NCBI RefSeq assembly: GCF_004770745.1 | Contig: NZ_RQGD01000010.1 | Location: forward strand, 124,001 to 188,000 | DNA length: 64,000 bases | Reading direction: 5' to 3' | DNA from: Leptospira ognonensis | GTDB lineage: Bacteria > Spirochaetota > Leptospiria > Leptospirales > Leptospiraceae | Shown: positions 55,045-64,000 of the stretch, in pieces | Layout of the letters: each line of letters begins with the position of its first letter | How positions within the stretch are numbered: the first letter of the stretch is position 1 | The notes under the pieces: generated by a model | What the model was told of the DNA's origin: nothing | What the model saw: only the letters and a program-made list of their open reading frames with translations | The model's database searches: none | Program-made: the position numbers and the translations under genes

Positions 55045-55098
55045 TTTTTGTTTTCATTCTGCTCCTCCAAACAAGTCTAACCAAAAGTAGGAGAAATT

Positions 55099-55614
55099 AT
55101 GTCATCAGTCACACTCAAAGGTTCACCCATCTCACTAGAGGGAAATATGCCAAAAGCCGGGGACAAAGCCCCGGACTTCAAAGTCACAAAACAAGATTTA
55201 AGCGAAATCTCCCTTAAAGATATGTCAGGTCAGGTTAAAATTCTCGTTTCTGTTCCGAGCCTTGACACAGCTGTCTGCGCCATTGAAACAAAAAAATTCA
55301 ACGAAAAAGCCGCAAAAGAAGAAGCCATCACAACTCTTATCATCTCAGGCGATCTCCCATTTGCGATGAAGAGATTTTGTACAACTGAAGGGATAGATTC
55401 CGCTAACCTTGTTACTGGTTCTCAATTTAAAGATTTTTCATTTTCGAAAAACTATGGCGTACATATGTCTTCTGGACCATTGGCTGGTCTTGCTGCCAGA
55501 GCAGTTTTTGTAGTGGATAAACAGGATGTAGTTCGTTATGTGGAACTTGTGCCAGAAATCGCAAGTGAACCTAATTACGATGCGATCCTAGCAGAAGCAA
55601 AAAAACTCACTTAA
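55099..55614 (+). CDS. tpx: Thiol peroxidase (atypical 2-Cys peroxiredoxin)
   Basis: The protein has 171 residues. [28 protein letters not shown] with the peroxidatic C60, and [15 protein letters not shown] with the resolving C94 are the family pattern. [16 protein letters not shown] ends it. It removes hydrogen peroxide and organic hydroperoxides with thioredoxin. AGGAG lies just before ATG 55099. It overlaps the convergent ATPase gene by 4 bases. Confidence 0.95.
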   Translation: MSSVTLKGSPISLEGNMPKAGDKAPDFKVTKQDLSEISLKDMSGQVKILVSVPSLDTAVCAIETKKFNEKAAKEEAITTLIISGDLPFAMKRFCTTEGIDSANLVTGSQFKDFSFSKNYGVHMSSGPLAGLAARAVFVVDKQDVVRYVELVPEIASEPNYDAILAEAKKLT

Positions 55615-57917
55615 CCCAAAGAATGCAAAATGCAATCGAGATCCATCTCCTTTGCATTTTGCTCAATTTCATCTTTCAAAATGGTATCAAAAGTGAAGAA
55701 CACACCTTGCCATTTTTCCTTTTTCAAAAAATCTAAAGTATAACACACCGCTGAGTTCATTCGCGCTGGGTCCATGTGGCGAAAAGGTTCGTCGAGCAGC
55801 AACCAATTGATGTTGTCTTCCGCTGACATACGAAGTGCATATTCTAAACGTAGAGAAAAGTAAAAAAGCTCCTTTGTCCCTGTAGAAAGCAAATCAACAT
55901 CTCGCATCACATTTGTTTTATCAAAAACCTTAGGAATTTCACTTAACTCATTCCATTCTATTTTCTTAATATTCTCTTCTGGTAAAATTTCATTCCAGCG
56001 TTTGGAGAGTGAATGAACGAGAGTTAAGATTTGACTTTCAGATCCAGTCTCCATTTCAGAAAAGATATCTGCTAAAACTTTATATGCTGCAAAATTTTTC
56101 TCGATTTGAATTAGAAGAACTTGAGCATCCTCCTTTTCTTTTCGTAAACGATCACATTTTTCTAAAATATCTTTGATCTTTACCTGAGAACCGCCAACGA
56201 TTCCAGAAAGTTCTGATTCCTTTGCAAAGTAAATATCTTTCAGTTTATGATAATCCTTTGTCTCGGATTCAATTTGGAACATTAGATTTTTGAGTAATGA
56301 TTTTTCCTCGGAGGAAAAATCAGAGGGAACTAAATTCTGCTCAAACGTTTCCAATTCATCTTTTAGCTTAACCTTTAAAGCCGATGCATCTTTTAGCTGA
56401 TAATCGATAAGGGCAGTTTGGATCTGTGCCTGCAAGTGCTGAAAGGATTGCTCATCCGCCTTCGCATTTGAAAGTTTTTCCTGAAATTCAGGAAGATCTT
56501 TAACTCCAAAATAAGTTAAAATCTCCAAGTATTCATTTTCCTTGGTAACCAACTCGTTTCCAATTTTTGTCTCCTCGGAACGAAGCCGAGCTAACTGCTC
56601 TTGGCTCTGTTGGAATCTCTCATTTGTTTGTTCTAGATTTCGGGACGCTGTTGCTAAGGATTCCTTAAATTTTGAAAGTGCATCTCGGATTCCTTCTTTG
56701 CTTGAAATCAATGGACGAATGGTACCATCCGTTCGCAGAGTAAGCTCTTCTGCTAATGCTTGAAATTCTTTTTCCAGTTTCGATGAGTCGACTTCAAGCG
56801 TTAGCTTCCTTGAAAAATTGACTACGAGCGTCAATCCAGCAAAACTAAGGAGACCCGCAAATACATAGAACAATGATGATAATGATTTTAAATAAGTGAT
56901 AAACGATACGCCAATCCCGATGGTCAAAAGAATAATGCCTGTCAGCAAAATGTGCATTTTCCATTCTATCTTTTGTATCTTAGGTGCATTTTCAAAATCA
57001 ACGCTCCCGATTTTCTTTTGAATGTCGAAGGCTATCCCGTCATGATTAGAAAGTCTATTTTTTTGAAGGGTTTGATCACCAATTTCTTTCTGTAAAGCAG
57101 ATAAACCAGCGGTTATATCTTGGGATTTTCTGAGATTCTCTTTCTTTATTAACTTTAGATTTTTTATTTCCTCATCAATTCTAATGACCGCCTTGTCTTT
57201 GTCAGATGAAATCCATTTTTTCATCTCTTCCACAGAAACTCTTTTTGATTCCCATGTTAATACACTCTGCAATAATTGAGCGGTATTTTTATGTTTTTGT
57301 TTTGCCTGCAAATCCTCAGCTTGCTTTTTTAGTAACAAAATAGACTCTTCCTTTTGTTTTAAGGAATTTGCCAATTCTTTTTTCTCTTTTTCCTTTGCGG
57401 GAAGATCAGTCCACATAGCAAGTGTTCGAATCCGTTCTTCCTCAGCCTGCTCCCAGGAAGTAAGCTTTTCTTCATAGGATTCTTTGGCTTTATGTAATTC
57501 TTTACCTGCATTGACATTTTTTTTAGTCGAAAACCGATTCTGACACGTCTCGATTAAATTTCTGATATTATATCCACTATCAAAAAGAGATTTTTGGATC
57601 GAATTTAATAGCTCAGCCGATTCTTTTGAATCTTCATCTAGCGTGACCTTTCCTTCTCGTATGGCATAAGAATTCAAAAATTTACCAGGTGAAATATCTA
57701 AAAGTGTTTTTGCCAGTTCCGCCTTTCTTACCTCTCCATATCTATCTCTTAATTTTCTCACATAAGGACTGTTACCTTTAATGCGAATCAAAGCAGAAAC
57801 TAAAGCATCAAAGAGCGTTGTTTTGCCCGTTTCATTCGGTCCATAAAAAATAGTTACAGTTTTTAAGGGGAAGGATTTATTTTTAAAGAGGCCGAAGGAT
57901 TCTAATTTAAGATTCAT
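55611..57917 (-). CDS. YhaN/SbcC-like AAA ATPase with central coiled coil and membrane segment
   Basis: The protein has 768 residues from ATG 57917, one base overlapping the upstream stop; the frame runs back to 57971. Walker [15 protein letters not shown] is near residues 26-39, and [12 protein letters not shown] near the end is Walker B/D-loop. The centre is a coiled coil interrupted by two hydrophobic helices ([20 protein letters not shown] and [20 protein letters not shown]), as in YhaN-like RAD50 relatives. It should form a nuclease complex with the SbcD-like partner. Confidence 0.8.
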   Translation of the reverse strand: MNLKLESFGLFKNKSFPLKTVTIFYGPNETGKTTLFDALVSALIRIKGNSPYVRKLRDRYGEVRKAELAKTLLDISPGKFLNSYAIREGKVTLDEDSKESAELLNSIQKSLFDSGYNIRNLIETCQNRFSTKKNVNAGKELHKAKESYEEKLTSWEQAEEERIRTLAMWTDLPAKEKEKKELANSLKQKEESILLLKKQAEDLQAKQKHKNTAQLLQSVLTWESKRVSVEEMKKWISSDKDKAVIRIDEEIKNLKLIKKENLRKSQDITAGLSALQKEIGDQTLQKNRLSNHDGIAFDIQKKIGSVDFENAPKIQKIEWKMHILLTGIILLTIGIGVSFITYLKSLSSLFYVFAGLLSFAGLTLVVNFSRKLTLEVDSSKLEKEFQALAEELTLRTDGTIRPLISSKEGIRDALSKFKESLATASRNLEQTNERFQQSQEQLARLRSEETKIGNELVTKENEYLEILTYFGVKDLPEFQEKLSNAKADEQSFQHLQAQIQTALIDYQLKDASALKVKLKDELETFEQNLVPSDFSSEEKSLLKNLMFQIESETKDYHKLKDIYFAKESELSGIVGGSQVKIKDILEKCDRLRKEKEDAQVLLIQIEKNFAAYKVLADIFSEMETGSESQILTLVHSLSKRWNEILPEENIKKIEWNELSEIPKVFDKTNVMRDVDLLSTGTKELFYFSLRLEYALRMSAEDNINWLLLDEPFRHMDPARMNSAVCYTLDFLKKEKWQGVFFTFDTILKDEIEQNAKEMDLDCILHSLG

Positions 57918-59011
57918 TAATTTTGAACCTCTAACAAAAGCTTTAGTCCTAACTCTTTTGCTCGACTCCACTCCGAAATCTCCATGCCATCTTTCTTTGC
58001 ATCCATAACTTTTACGAAATTTTGTATGAATGCATTTTCCAATAAATTTTCTGCTATGATGATCTCGGATTCATCTGTATCAAATTCAAGTCTCCTAAAT
58101 TTGGATTGCCAATTCGCCTTGAGTGCGGCTTGAAATTCCATTTTTCCTTTCATGGATTCCACCACTCCCTGCCATTTGATGCGTATCCAATCCTGATTGG
58201 AGAATACGGAAAGATAATCCTCCGCAGACTTTTCTGGCATTCCATCTAAACCGAGTGATATGACAACTTCTGCATAAATGCCGGCTTTTTCTAATATAAC
58301 TTCCGTTTTATGAATTTGTGAATTCGAGATATCTAGTAAAATGCCTTTACGTGGTCCTGTCTCCCCACTTCGCCAAACTCTCGCGCTTCCCGCATAGGCG
58401 ACTTCCATCTTTCCGAACTTTTGTGAACGAGCCGAATGAATGTGCCCGACAGCCACATAGTCACAATCGAGTGATTGTAACTGAGTCACATCGATGAGGC
58501 CGCCTTTTTCCTCCTCTTCTTCGTCCTTGAGCCCAGTAAAGCTCATCCCGACAACCGTAGCATGAGCCAAGGCGATCCTCACCTTCGCCATTTTTTTAGG
58601 AGGCAAGGCCATTAGGAGTTCGCCATATGATTCTTGGTGAGGTATGGAAAGTAGCTCCACTTCTTCGTTTAAAGGTAAAATTTGATACGGTCCTTGGTCA
58701 AGAAACGTGATCTGATTTCCCCAATCAAATGTAGGAAAAGAACGTTCCTTAGTATTGCGACGTAGCGATTCATGATTGCCCGGAAGGAAATAAACTTTGC
58801 CACCAAAGGACGTGAGGATCGTTATAAATTTTGAACGAAGGGAAAGCATATCAGCATAGGTATCAAATACATCTCCGCATAATATGATAGCATGGCAGCT
58901 ATGATCGGTTGCTTTGGTTACAATTTGCGTAAGGACATCCAAGCAGTATTCTGGGTCATTGGACGCGGAAAGATGTAAATCAGAAAATTGGATGAGTTTC
59001 ATGGGATTCAT
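57917..59011 (-). CDS. SbcD/YhaO-like metallophosphoesterase
   Basis: The protein has 364 residues. QFSDLHLSAS (D and H metal ligands), LCGDVFDTYAD (GD), LPGNHESLRR (GNHE), ALAHATVVGMS (H) and VGHIHSARSQ (GH x H) give the five phosphoesterase motifs of Mre11/SbcD nucleases. It ends one base inside the ATPase gene, so the two are translationally coupled. ATG 59011 or 59002 can start it. TATAAT lies just before, so the mRNA may begin at or next to the start codon. Confidence 0.85.
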   Translation of the reverse strand: MNPMKLIQFSDLHLSASNDPEYCLDVLTQIVTKATDHSCHAIILCGDVFDTYADMLSLRSKFITILTSFGGKVYFLPGNHESLRRNTKERSFPTFDWGNQITFLDQGPYQILPLNEEVELLSIPHQESYGELLMALPPKKMAKVRIALAHATVVGMSFTGLKDEEEEEKGGLIDVTQLQSLDCDYVAVGHIHSARSQKFGKMEVAYAGSARVWRSGETGPRKGILLDISNSQIHKTEVILEKAGIYAEVVISLGLDGMPEKSAEDYLSVFSNQDWIRIKWQGVVESMKGKMEFQAALKANWQSKFRRLEFDTDESEIIIAENLLENAFIQNFVKVMDAKKDGMEISEWSRAKELGLKLLLEVQN

Positions 59012-59012
59012 T

Positions 59013-59035
59013 AGGCCCCATTATACACAGGGCCT
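59013..59035 (-). promoter_or_regulatory. TATAAT promoter within a 6-11-6 dyad
   Basis: On the minus strand TATAAT lies eight bases upstream of ATG 59011, and the arms AGGCCC and GGGCCT pair perfectly around it with an 11-base spacer. TTGAAG lies about 19 bases further upstream. The short distance suggests a leaderless transcript, and the dyad may be an operator. Confidence 0.5.
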
Positions 59036-59076
59036 CAGACAAATCTTCAAGACTCCATAAAAAAAAGCAAGTGCGC

Positions 59077-60270
59077 TTAAATCACTCTCTCCTTCCTGAA
59101 TCCATCTATTTCTCCCTGTGAATACCCAAGTGTCTTCAAAATTTCATCTGTGTGTTCTCCATGTTCCGGTGGATCCATACGGTAAGAGAAAGGTGTTTCT
59201 GAAAAATGAAAGGGAGATCCAAATTGTAAAATATCTCCATACTTTGGATGTTTGGTTTCAAAAACCATTTTCCGATCTCTTAGGTGGGGATCTTTTGCCA
59301 CTTCTTCCATGGAAAGAATGGGAGAGAGACAGGCATCCTCATTCAAAAAAATAGATTCTAGGTCCGCATAGGTCTTACTTAAGAAAAAATCGGTAAGTAT
59401 GGATTTTATTTTTTCTAAGTTTTCGTCTTCAAAAGGGATTTCTTTTGTTAAATTTTCCATTCCGATAGCTTTTAAAAAAGTTTGAAAGAACATATCTTCA
59501 AGAGCACCTAACGCGACAAATCTACCCTCTTTGGTTTGGTAAATATTATAATTTGGTAATTTTCCAGATAGGATATCATTGCCTGGTTCAGGGGTTTTTC
59601 CAGACGCAGAAAAAATACCTCCGTAAAGAGACAAGAATTGAAGGGATGCATCCGTCATAGAAATATCGATTCGTTGGCCTTTGCCCGTTTTCTCTCGGAA
59701 GTACAATGCGGCAAGTATAGCTGACAGTGCCGTCAAAGTTCCACCTCCCACATCAGCTAACTGAAATCCTGCGCTTCTCGGTGGATTGCCTGTTTGGTGG
59801 AGTACACCTGACACTGCTAAATAATTTAAATCGTGGCCTGCAAAATCTACGTATTTTCCCGAAGTTCCATATCCTGAAATGCCACAGTAGATCAGTTTCG
59901 GAAATTTTTCTTTTAAGACTTCATAACCTATACCCATTTTATCCATACCATCTGGACGAAAGCCCTCAAGAAGGATGTCAGCATCCTCCAATAACTTAAA
60001 TAAAATCTCTTTGGAAGTGGGACGCTTTAAATTGAGTGTGATCGCTTTTTTATTTCGATTCAGCATCATGAAAAGTGCTGGATATCCTCCCTTACCTTTG
60101 AACATGGCACGCGATCCATCATACGCTCTGGGGTTTTCTATTTTGATCACGTCAGCACCCATATCCGCCAAATGCTGCGAGCAGAGTGGGCCTGGGAGGA
60201 GCAAAGATAGGTCTATTACTTTCACTCCCGAGAGCGGACCTGGATTCGTATTTGATTCATTATTTGTCAT
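59077..60270 (-). CDS. Class III CoA-transferase, alpha-methylacyl-CoA racemase-like
   Basis: The protein has 397 residues from ATG 60270, with AAGG before it; the frame runs back to 60315. LLPGPLCSQHLADMGADVIKIE, LLEDADILLEGFRPDGMDKMG, and FAGHDLNYLAVSGVLHQTG carry the family blocks. The GHDLNYLAVSG form with its Asp is that of alpha-methylacyl-CoA racemases. It probably racemises or transfers CoA on branched acyl groups. RKTGKGQRIDISMTDASLQFL is also conserved. Confidence 0.88.
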   Translation of the reverse strand: MTNNESNTNPGPLSGVKVIDLSLLLPGPLCSQHLADMGADVIKIENPRAYDGSRAMFKGKGGYPALFMMLNRNKKAITLNLKRPTSKEILFKLLEDADILLEGFRPDGMDKMGIGYEVLKEKFPKLIYCGISGYGTSGKYVDFAGHDLNYLAVSGVLHQTGNPPRSAGFQLADVGGGTLTALSAILAALYFREKTGKGQRIDISMTDASLQFLSLYGGIFSASGKTPEPGNDILSGKLPNYNIYQTKEGRFVALGALEDMFFQTFLKAIGMENLTKEIPFEDENLEKIKSILTDFFLSKTYADLESIFLNEDACLSPILSMEEVAKDPHLRDRKMVFETKHPKYGDILQFGSPFHFSETPFSYRMDPPEHGEHTDEILKTLGYSQGEIDGFRKERVI

Positions 60271-60389
60271 AAAAAGCCTTTCTGTTTTTGTTAAAATAGA
60301 TAGTAATCCTGTCATTCCTTACGTAAATATATAAGAGACAGCCATTGATTTTTAAGTTTTTTCAGCGATTGTTTTATGTCATATAAAAA

Positions 60390-63300
60390 ATGAAATTTCT
60401 TCACCTAACATTCTTGTTTGTTGTCTTGGGAATTGTATCCTGTAAATCTATCATCAAGCCGGGAATGTTTTTTTTGTTGGGTAGTGATGATACTCAGGGA
60501 AAATTAATTTATGACGCGGATGTTTATCTATTTACGAGTGAATCTGGAAGGACGGGCTCTTTCGATGTTTCCTTGAACATAAAACCAATTGGTTCTGTTC
60601 GTATTGGTCCGATTACAATTTCGGATGCTACGGAAGGAGTTTTGCTTTCTGAGACATTTTTAGATTTTAATGAGAGCAATTGGAACGAGTCTCAAACCAT
60701 TCGCACGCAAGGAGTGGACGACAATCTGAGCGATGGAAATCAATCCTATCAAATCTCCTTTGGTTCTTGGAATACAGAGGATAAGAGGTTTTCTACGCAG
60801 AGCCTTCCGATTCTAACAGTCGTTAATACCGACGATGAAACTTCGGGTGTTGCCGTCAATCCAGCCTCTGGAATCCTAACTTCTGAGAATGGCGGAAGCG
60901 TAAAGATATATTACGTCCTCCAAACCCGTCCGATGCGATCTGTCACTCTTCAGGGTTTTTCCTCCTCTGCAACAACAGAAGCTTCGGTGGCCAACCAATC
61001 GTTGACTTTCACGTATGAGAATTGGGATGTACCACAGTCTATAGATGTTTCAGGTGTGGATGATATATCCATTGATGGATCAAAATCGTTTACTATATCA
61101 GCAGGGCTCACATCTTCAAACGATCCGTCTTACCAAGGAAAATCGGTTCCTGTTGCCACAGGCACAAATTCAGATAACGACAGTGCAGGCTTTACGGTCG
61201 TAAATTTGAATACGACATCAACGACAGAAGCGGGCGGTTCCGTGTCTTTTTCAATCGTCCTGAATAGTGCACCTACAAGCAATGTAACAGTCTCCTCCCT
61301 CGTTGCAAACCCAGTTACGGAAGGGACGATTTCACCAAGTTCACTCACCTTTACGCCAAGCAATTGGAATGTGGCCCAGAATGTAACAGTCACAGGAGTC
61401 GACGATTTAGAGGGTGATGGCAATGTTACGGTTACCATAGTTTCAAGCACAGCCTCTTCCTCTGATACGAATTATAATGGAATCGCTGGACCATCCTTTC
61501 CTTCTATTACGAATCTCGATGATGATACCAAGGGAGTCAATGTATCACCAAACACGGGAACCACTGTATCAGAGAACGGTGGTTCTCAAATCTATGCGAT
61601 CACCTTAAAATCGAAGCCACAAACAGGAACGACAGTTACTATCGCAAATATAAGTACATCCAACACGAGTTTGGTCACCATTACTCCCTCATCACTTTCT
61701 TTCGATTCTACAAATTGGAATGTGCCGCAGAATCTAACAGCATCTACAATCAATAATGCCATTGATGAGGATACAAGATCCATTTCGATCCTCTTTGGGA
61801 ATATTGATACCTCATCTGGCTCTCGAGATACTACCTATGATTCCGTTTCACTTCCCAATTCCATCGTCCTATCAGTCACCGATGACGATACAGCGGGATT
61901 TACTGTGACTCCCGTTTCAGGTCTGACTGTTGATGAAAACGCAGGCCCTCTGACAACAACTTATTCCGTAGTTCTGAACTCACAACCGACATCCACGGTT
62001 ACGATTCCCACAATTAGTTCTTCAAACACAGGAGAGATTACAATTTCTCCGTCCAGTCTTACATTCACCACTGCAAATTGGAATAGCCCACAAACGATTA
62101 CATTAACATCCGTAGTTGATGGTTCCCTTGATGGAAACATTTCGGTGACAATCAATCATACGAATGCGAACTCGAGTGATACTAAATACAGTGGCCTCTT
62201 AGCAAGTTCCGTATCTGCACAAAACATAGATAGTGGTTCACCTCAGATTGTATTACAGAATATATCTTCGGCACTCACAATGGTGGAAAACGGAACTTCT
62301 ACCATTACCTTTGAGATCAGACTGACGATTTTGCCTGGCGCCTCGGTTACCATTGGGCCCATTGTGAGTTCTGATACTACAGAAGCTGTCATTCTTGACA
62401 GTTCAGGAAATCCAACAAACAACCGTACGCTGGTTTTCAATAATACAACCAGTAATGCTCCCGTTTTTAGTGGGGATACAACCACGGGTAGTTGGAATAT
62501 GGCTCAGACTATTACAATTCGCTCTGTAGCCGATGATTTTACGGATGGAACAATACCCGTTACAGTGAACATTCCGACGGCAACAGGGTCTTTTTATGCT
62601 GGCTTACGTCCGACAACCGTCATCTCAGGTTATACGCCTGGAACAGGAAATTTAGCTCTAACGATTACCGACAATGATACCGTTGGCTTCTCGATCTCGA
62701 CGACAACTCTGAACGTCACCGAAGGTGGTGCCAATGGTACCTTTACAGTTGCATTAACGAGTGCACCTTGCAATACTCCAGGCAATTTAGCAAATTGCGC
62801 ATCAGGCTCGATCACGATTCCATTGAGTGCTGAAACATTTAGTGCTCCCGATGTCACACAATACACATTTAGTCCTAACTCACCAGCAAGTTTAACGTTT
62901 AATGAAACCAATTGGAATGTGCCACAAACAGTGACGATCATTCCCGCCGATGATAGCATCGACGAAATCGCAACTCGAGTACATACATTTACCTTGGGAT
63001 CTGTATCAGGTTCGGGAACAGATTACGAGGGACTGAATCCATCCGACGTCACAATCAACCTGAGTGATAATGATAATGCTTCTCCAAAAGTCAATTTCGC
63101 ATTAAAGACTGGATCCCAGGCTTTTACTGCAGAAAATGGGCTAAAGACAACCTACCAAATTAGCTTAGCTTCACAGCCGTTAAGTGGCAATTCGGTAACA
63201 GTAACTGTCGCGACGACGGATATATCCGAGGGGCAGATTCTACTTTCGACTGGTCCAGATGTTCTCGCAAACTCGAACACCTATACATTTACAAGCGCCA

Positions 63301-64000
63301 ACTGGAATTCTGCTGTAGATGTTGTGATCAAGGGACTCTCGGATGTAGATTCGAGCAATACAAGCTTTACGATTACCGTAGGCTCAGGATCTGAATCTGG
63401 GACAACTGCCTCCTGGTACACGGGTTTTTCGGGCGCAACAGGTAATAACGCCGTTCTCACAAATTATAATATTGGTGCTGGTGCCATTACTATAGGAACT
63501 CCAGCTACAATGAGTATGGCAGAAACAGCGGCGGCATTTTCAATTTACGTTTTTTTGCAGCAAGCGCCGACGAACAACGTTGTGATTCCTGTTAGCATAA
63601 ACACGAGCTTTCCTTGTAGATTGCTTACGACTCCTTCCAATGTGGATCAATTTACTGTATCAACCACTTCAATAACGATCACACCCGCAAACTGGGACCA
63701 GGCGGGGGCTCATAACCAGATCATTGTCACACCAACCAATGACTCCGTAGACGATGGAACCATTTCTTGCCCCATTCAAGTGGGCTGGGATGGATCGACG
63801 ACCTACACAAGTTCAGCCGATCCTTTTTATGATACCGTTGATCCAGCAGATCCGAGTTTAACCTTGACCGATAACGATACGGCAGGCTTGACCAGTTCTT
63901 CGCTTACACCAAGTCCACTTGTCACATCGGAGTCGGGAGCCAAAGCCACGTTTCGCTACGCACTCGCAACACAACCGACAAATAGCGTTACAGTCTCGTT
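60390..64000 (+). CDS. Giant repeat lipoprotein, Calx-beta-like domains (partial, runs off the edge)
   Basis: The frame is open from ATG 60390 to the last base, at least 1203 codons. The signal peptide ends VVLGIVSCKS, a lipobox. The mature part is a chain of beta-sandwich units of about 115-140 residues, each with an xNW-x-x-PQ-x-V-T-V-x-G-x-DD core (NWDVPQSIDVSGVDD, NWNVAQNVTVTGVDD, NWNVPQTVTIIPADD) and an opening SENGGS/TEGG motif, as in Calx-beta-type domains. Nine such units are seen in the window. It is a surface or periplasmic adhesin-like lipoprotein, and calcium binding is possible. The C terminus is unknown. It stands alone, divergent from the CoA transferase gene. Confidence 0.8.
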   Translation, partial: MKFLHLTFLFVVLGIVSCKSIIKPGMFFLLGSDDTQGKLIYDADVYLFTSESGRTGSFDVSLNIKPIGSVRIGPITISDATEGVLLSETFLDFNESNWNESQTIRTQGVDDNLSDGNQSYQISFGSWNTEDKRFSTQSLPILTVVNTDDETSGVAVNPASGILTSENGGSVKIYYVLQTRPMRSVTLQGFSSSATTEASVANQSLTFTYENWDVPQSIDVSGVDDISIDGSKSFTISAGLTSSNDPSYQGKSVPVATGTNSDNDSAGFTVVNLNTTSTTEAGGSVSFSIVLNSAPTSNVTVSSLVANPVTEGTISPSSLTFTPSNWNVAQNVTVTGVDDLEGDGNVTVTIVSSTASSSDTNYNGIAGPSFPSITNLDDDTKGVNVSPNTGTTVSENGGSQIYAITLKSKPQTGTTVTIANISTSNTSLVTITPSSLSFDSTNWNVPQNLTASTINNAIDEDTRSISILFGNIDTSSGSRDTTYDSVSLPNSIVLSVTDDDTAGFTVTPVSGLTVDENAGPLTTTYSVVLNSQPTSTVTIPTISSSNTGEITISPSSLTFTTANWNSPQTITLTSVVDGSLDGNISVTINHTNANSSDTKYSGLLASSVSAQNIDSGSPQIVLQNISSALTMVENGTSTITFEIRLTILPGASVTIGPIVSSDTTEAVILDSSGNPTNNRTLVFNNTTSNAPVFSGDTTTGSWNMAQTITIRSVADDFTDGTIPVTVNIPTATGSFYAGLRPTTVISGYTPGTGNLALTITDNDTVGFSISTTTLNVTEGGANGTFTVALTSAPCNTPGNLANCASGSITIPLSAETFSAPDVTQYTFSPNSPASLTFNETNWNVPQTVTIIPADDSIDEIATRVHTFTLGSVSGSGTDYEGLNPSDVTINLSDNDNASPKVNFALKTGSQAFTAENGLKTTYQISLASQPLSGNSVTVTVATTDISEGQILLSTGPDVLANSNTYTFTSANWNSAVDVVIKGLSDVDSSNTSFTITVGSGSESGTTASWYTGFSGATGNNAVLTNYNIGAGAITIGTPATMSMAETAAAFSIYVFLQQAPTNNVVIPVSINTSFPCRLLTTPSNVDQFTVSTTSITITPANWDQAGAHNQIIVTPTNDSVDDGTISCPIQVGWDGSTTYTSSADPFYDTVDPADPSLTLTDNDTAGLTSSSLTPSPLVTSESGAKATFRYALATQPTNSVTVS
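60672..63720 (+). repeat. Nine tandem beta-sandwich units in the lipoprotein gene
   Basis: The conserved NW/SW core recurs near 60672, 61018, 61361, 61711, 62073, 62490, 62909, 63297 and 63690, a spacing of about 343-419 bases. Units differ in DNA sequence, so they are old repeats and not recent copies. The variation in length suggests divergent domains. Confidence 0.7.

Noticed and set aside
61130..62959. Minus-strand frames of 60-110 residues inside the repeat lipoprotein gene
   Set aside because: They are the antisense of Thr/Ser-rich repeats, with valine-rich translations repeated at unit spacing. None has its own start signals.

Overview
The window looks like a chromosomal segment of a Leptospira species. 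The evidence is moderate-to-low GC, a SpiroCoCo-type coiled-coil protein, a possible DUF1564 protein, many lipoproteins with relaxed spirochaetal lipoboxes, a eukaryotic-type NADP isocitrate dehydrogenase and many spirochaete hypotheticals. The species, or whether it is saprophytic or pathogenic, cannot be fixed from the sequence alone. No rRNA, tRNA, insertion sequence, prophage or CRISPR array was seen. Gene density is high, with many ATGA overlaps, and the region reads as core genome with ordinary base composition.

Layout. 1-5.9 kb: end of an adenylate-forming enzyme, a NadR-like NAD enzyme, a minus-strand trio (ICMT-like methyltransferase, small protein, 2OG-dioxygenase-like protein), then acyltransferase / GHKL ATPase / ferritin-like protein. 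5.9-10.1 kb: a four-gene minus-strand operon for a Gld-type ABC system with a DUF4340 protein. 10.2-14.7 kb: a 1080-residue membrane-anchored coiled-coil protein, a 67-residue bacterial histone-fold protein, methionine aminopeptidase, and a 48-residue secreted peptide. 14.7-17.5 kb: response regulator, thiM, thiE, queG. 17.5-24.2 kb: hypotheticals, thioesterase, DUF1499 lipoprotein, patatin, and a Na,K-ATPase-like P-type pump fused to an N-terminal PTS EIIA-like domain, followed by a DUF1993 protein.

24.3-35.6 kb: FKBP, STAS protein, YceI lipoprotein with a palindromic operator, a PlsC acyltransferase, a YHYH / MORN / SCO operon, acyl-CoA dehydrogenase, lipoprotein hydrolase, SDR, DKNYY protein, and an AKR / SsuD-like pair. 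35.7-44.9 kb: sodium-solute symporter, class III cyclase with a tudor-like secreted partner, icd, hypotheticals, a metallo-beta-lactamase-fold enzyme and trmB. 44.8-52 kb: an operon of three lipoproteins (FecR, PEGA, giant TPR) behind rsgA. 52-60.3 kb: a histidine kinase with an extended dimerisation region and a membrane partner, tpx, a YhaN/SbcC-like plus SbcD-like pair, and an AMACR-like CoA transferase. 60.4-64 kb: the start of a very large repeat-containing (Calx-beta-like) lipoprotein that runs off the right edge.

The most unusual items are the EIIA-P-type ATPase fusion, the histone-fold protein beside the coiled-coil gene, the tiny CPGKEKR-repeat secreted peptide, the FecR-PEGA-TPR lipoprotein operon, and the 26-bp operator in front of the YceI gene. 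All calls come from reading sequence and motifs by eye. No database search was run.
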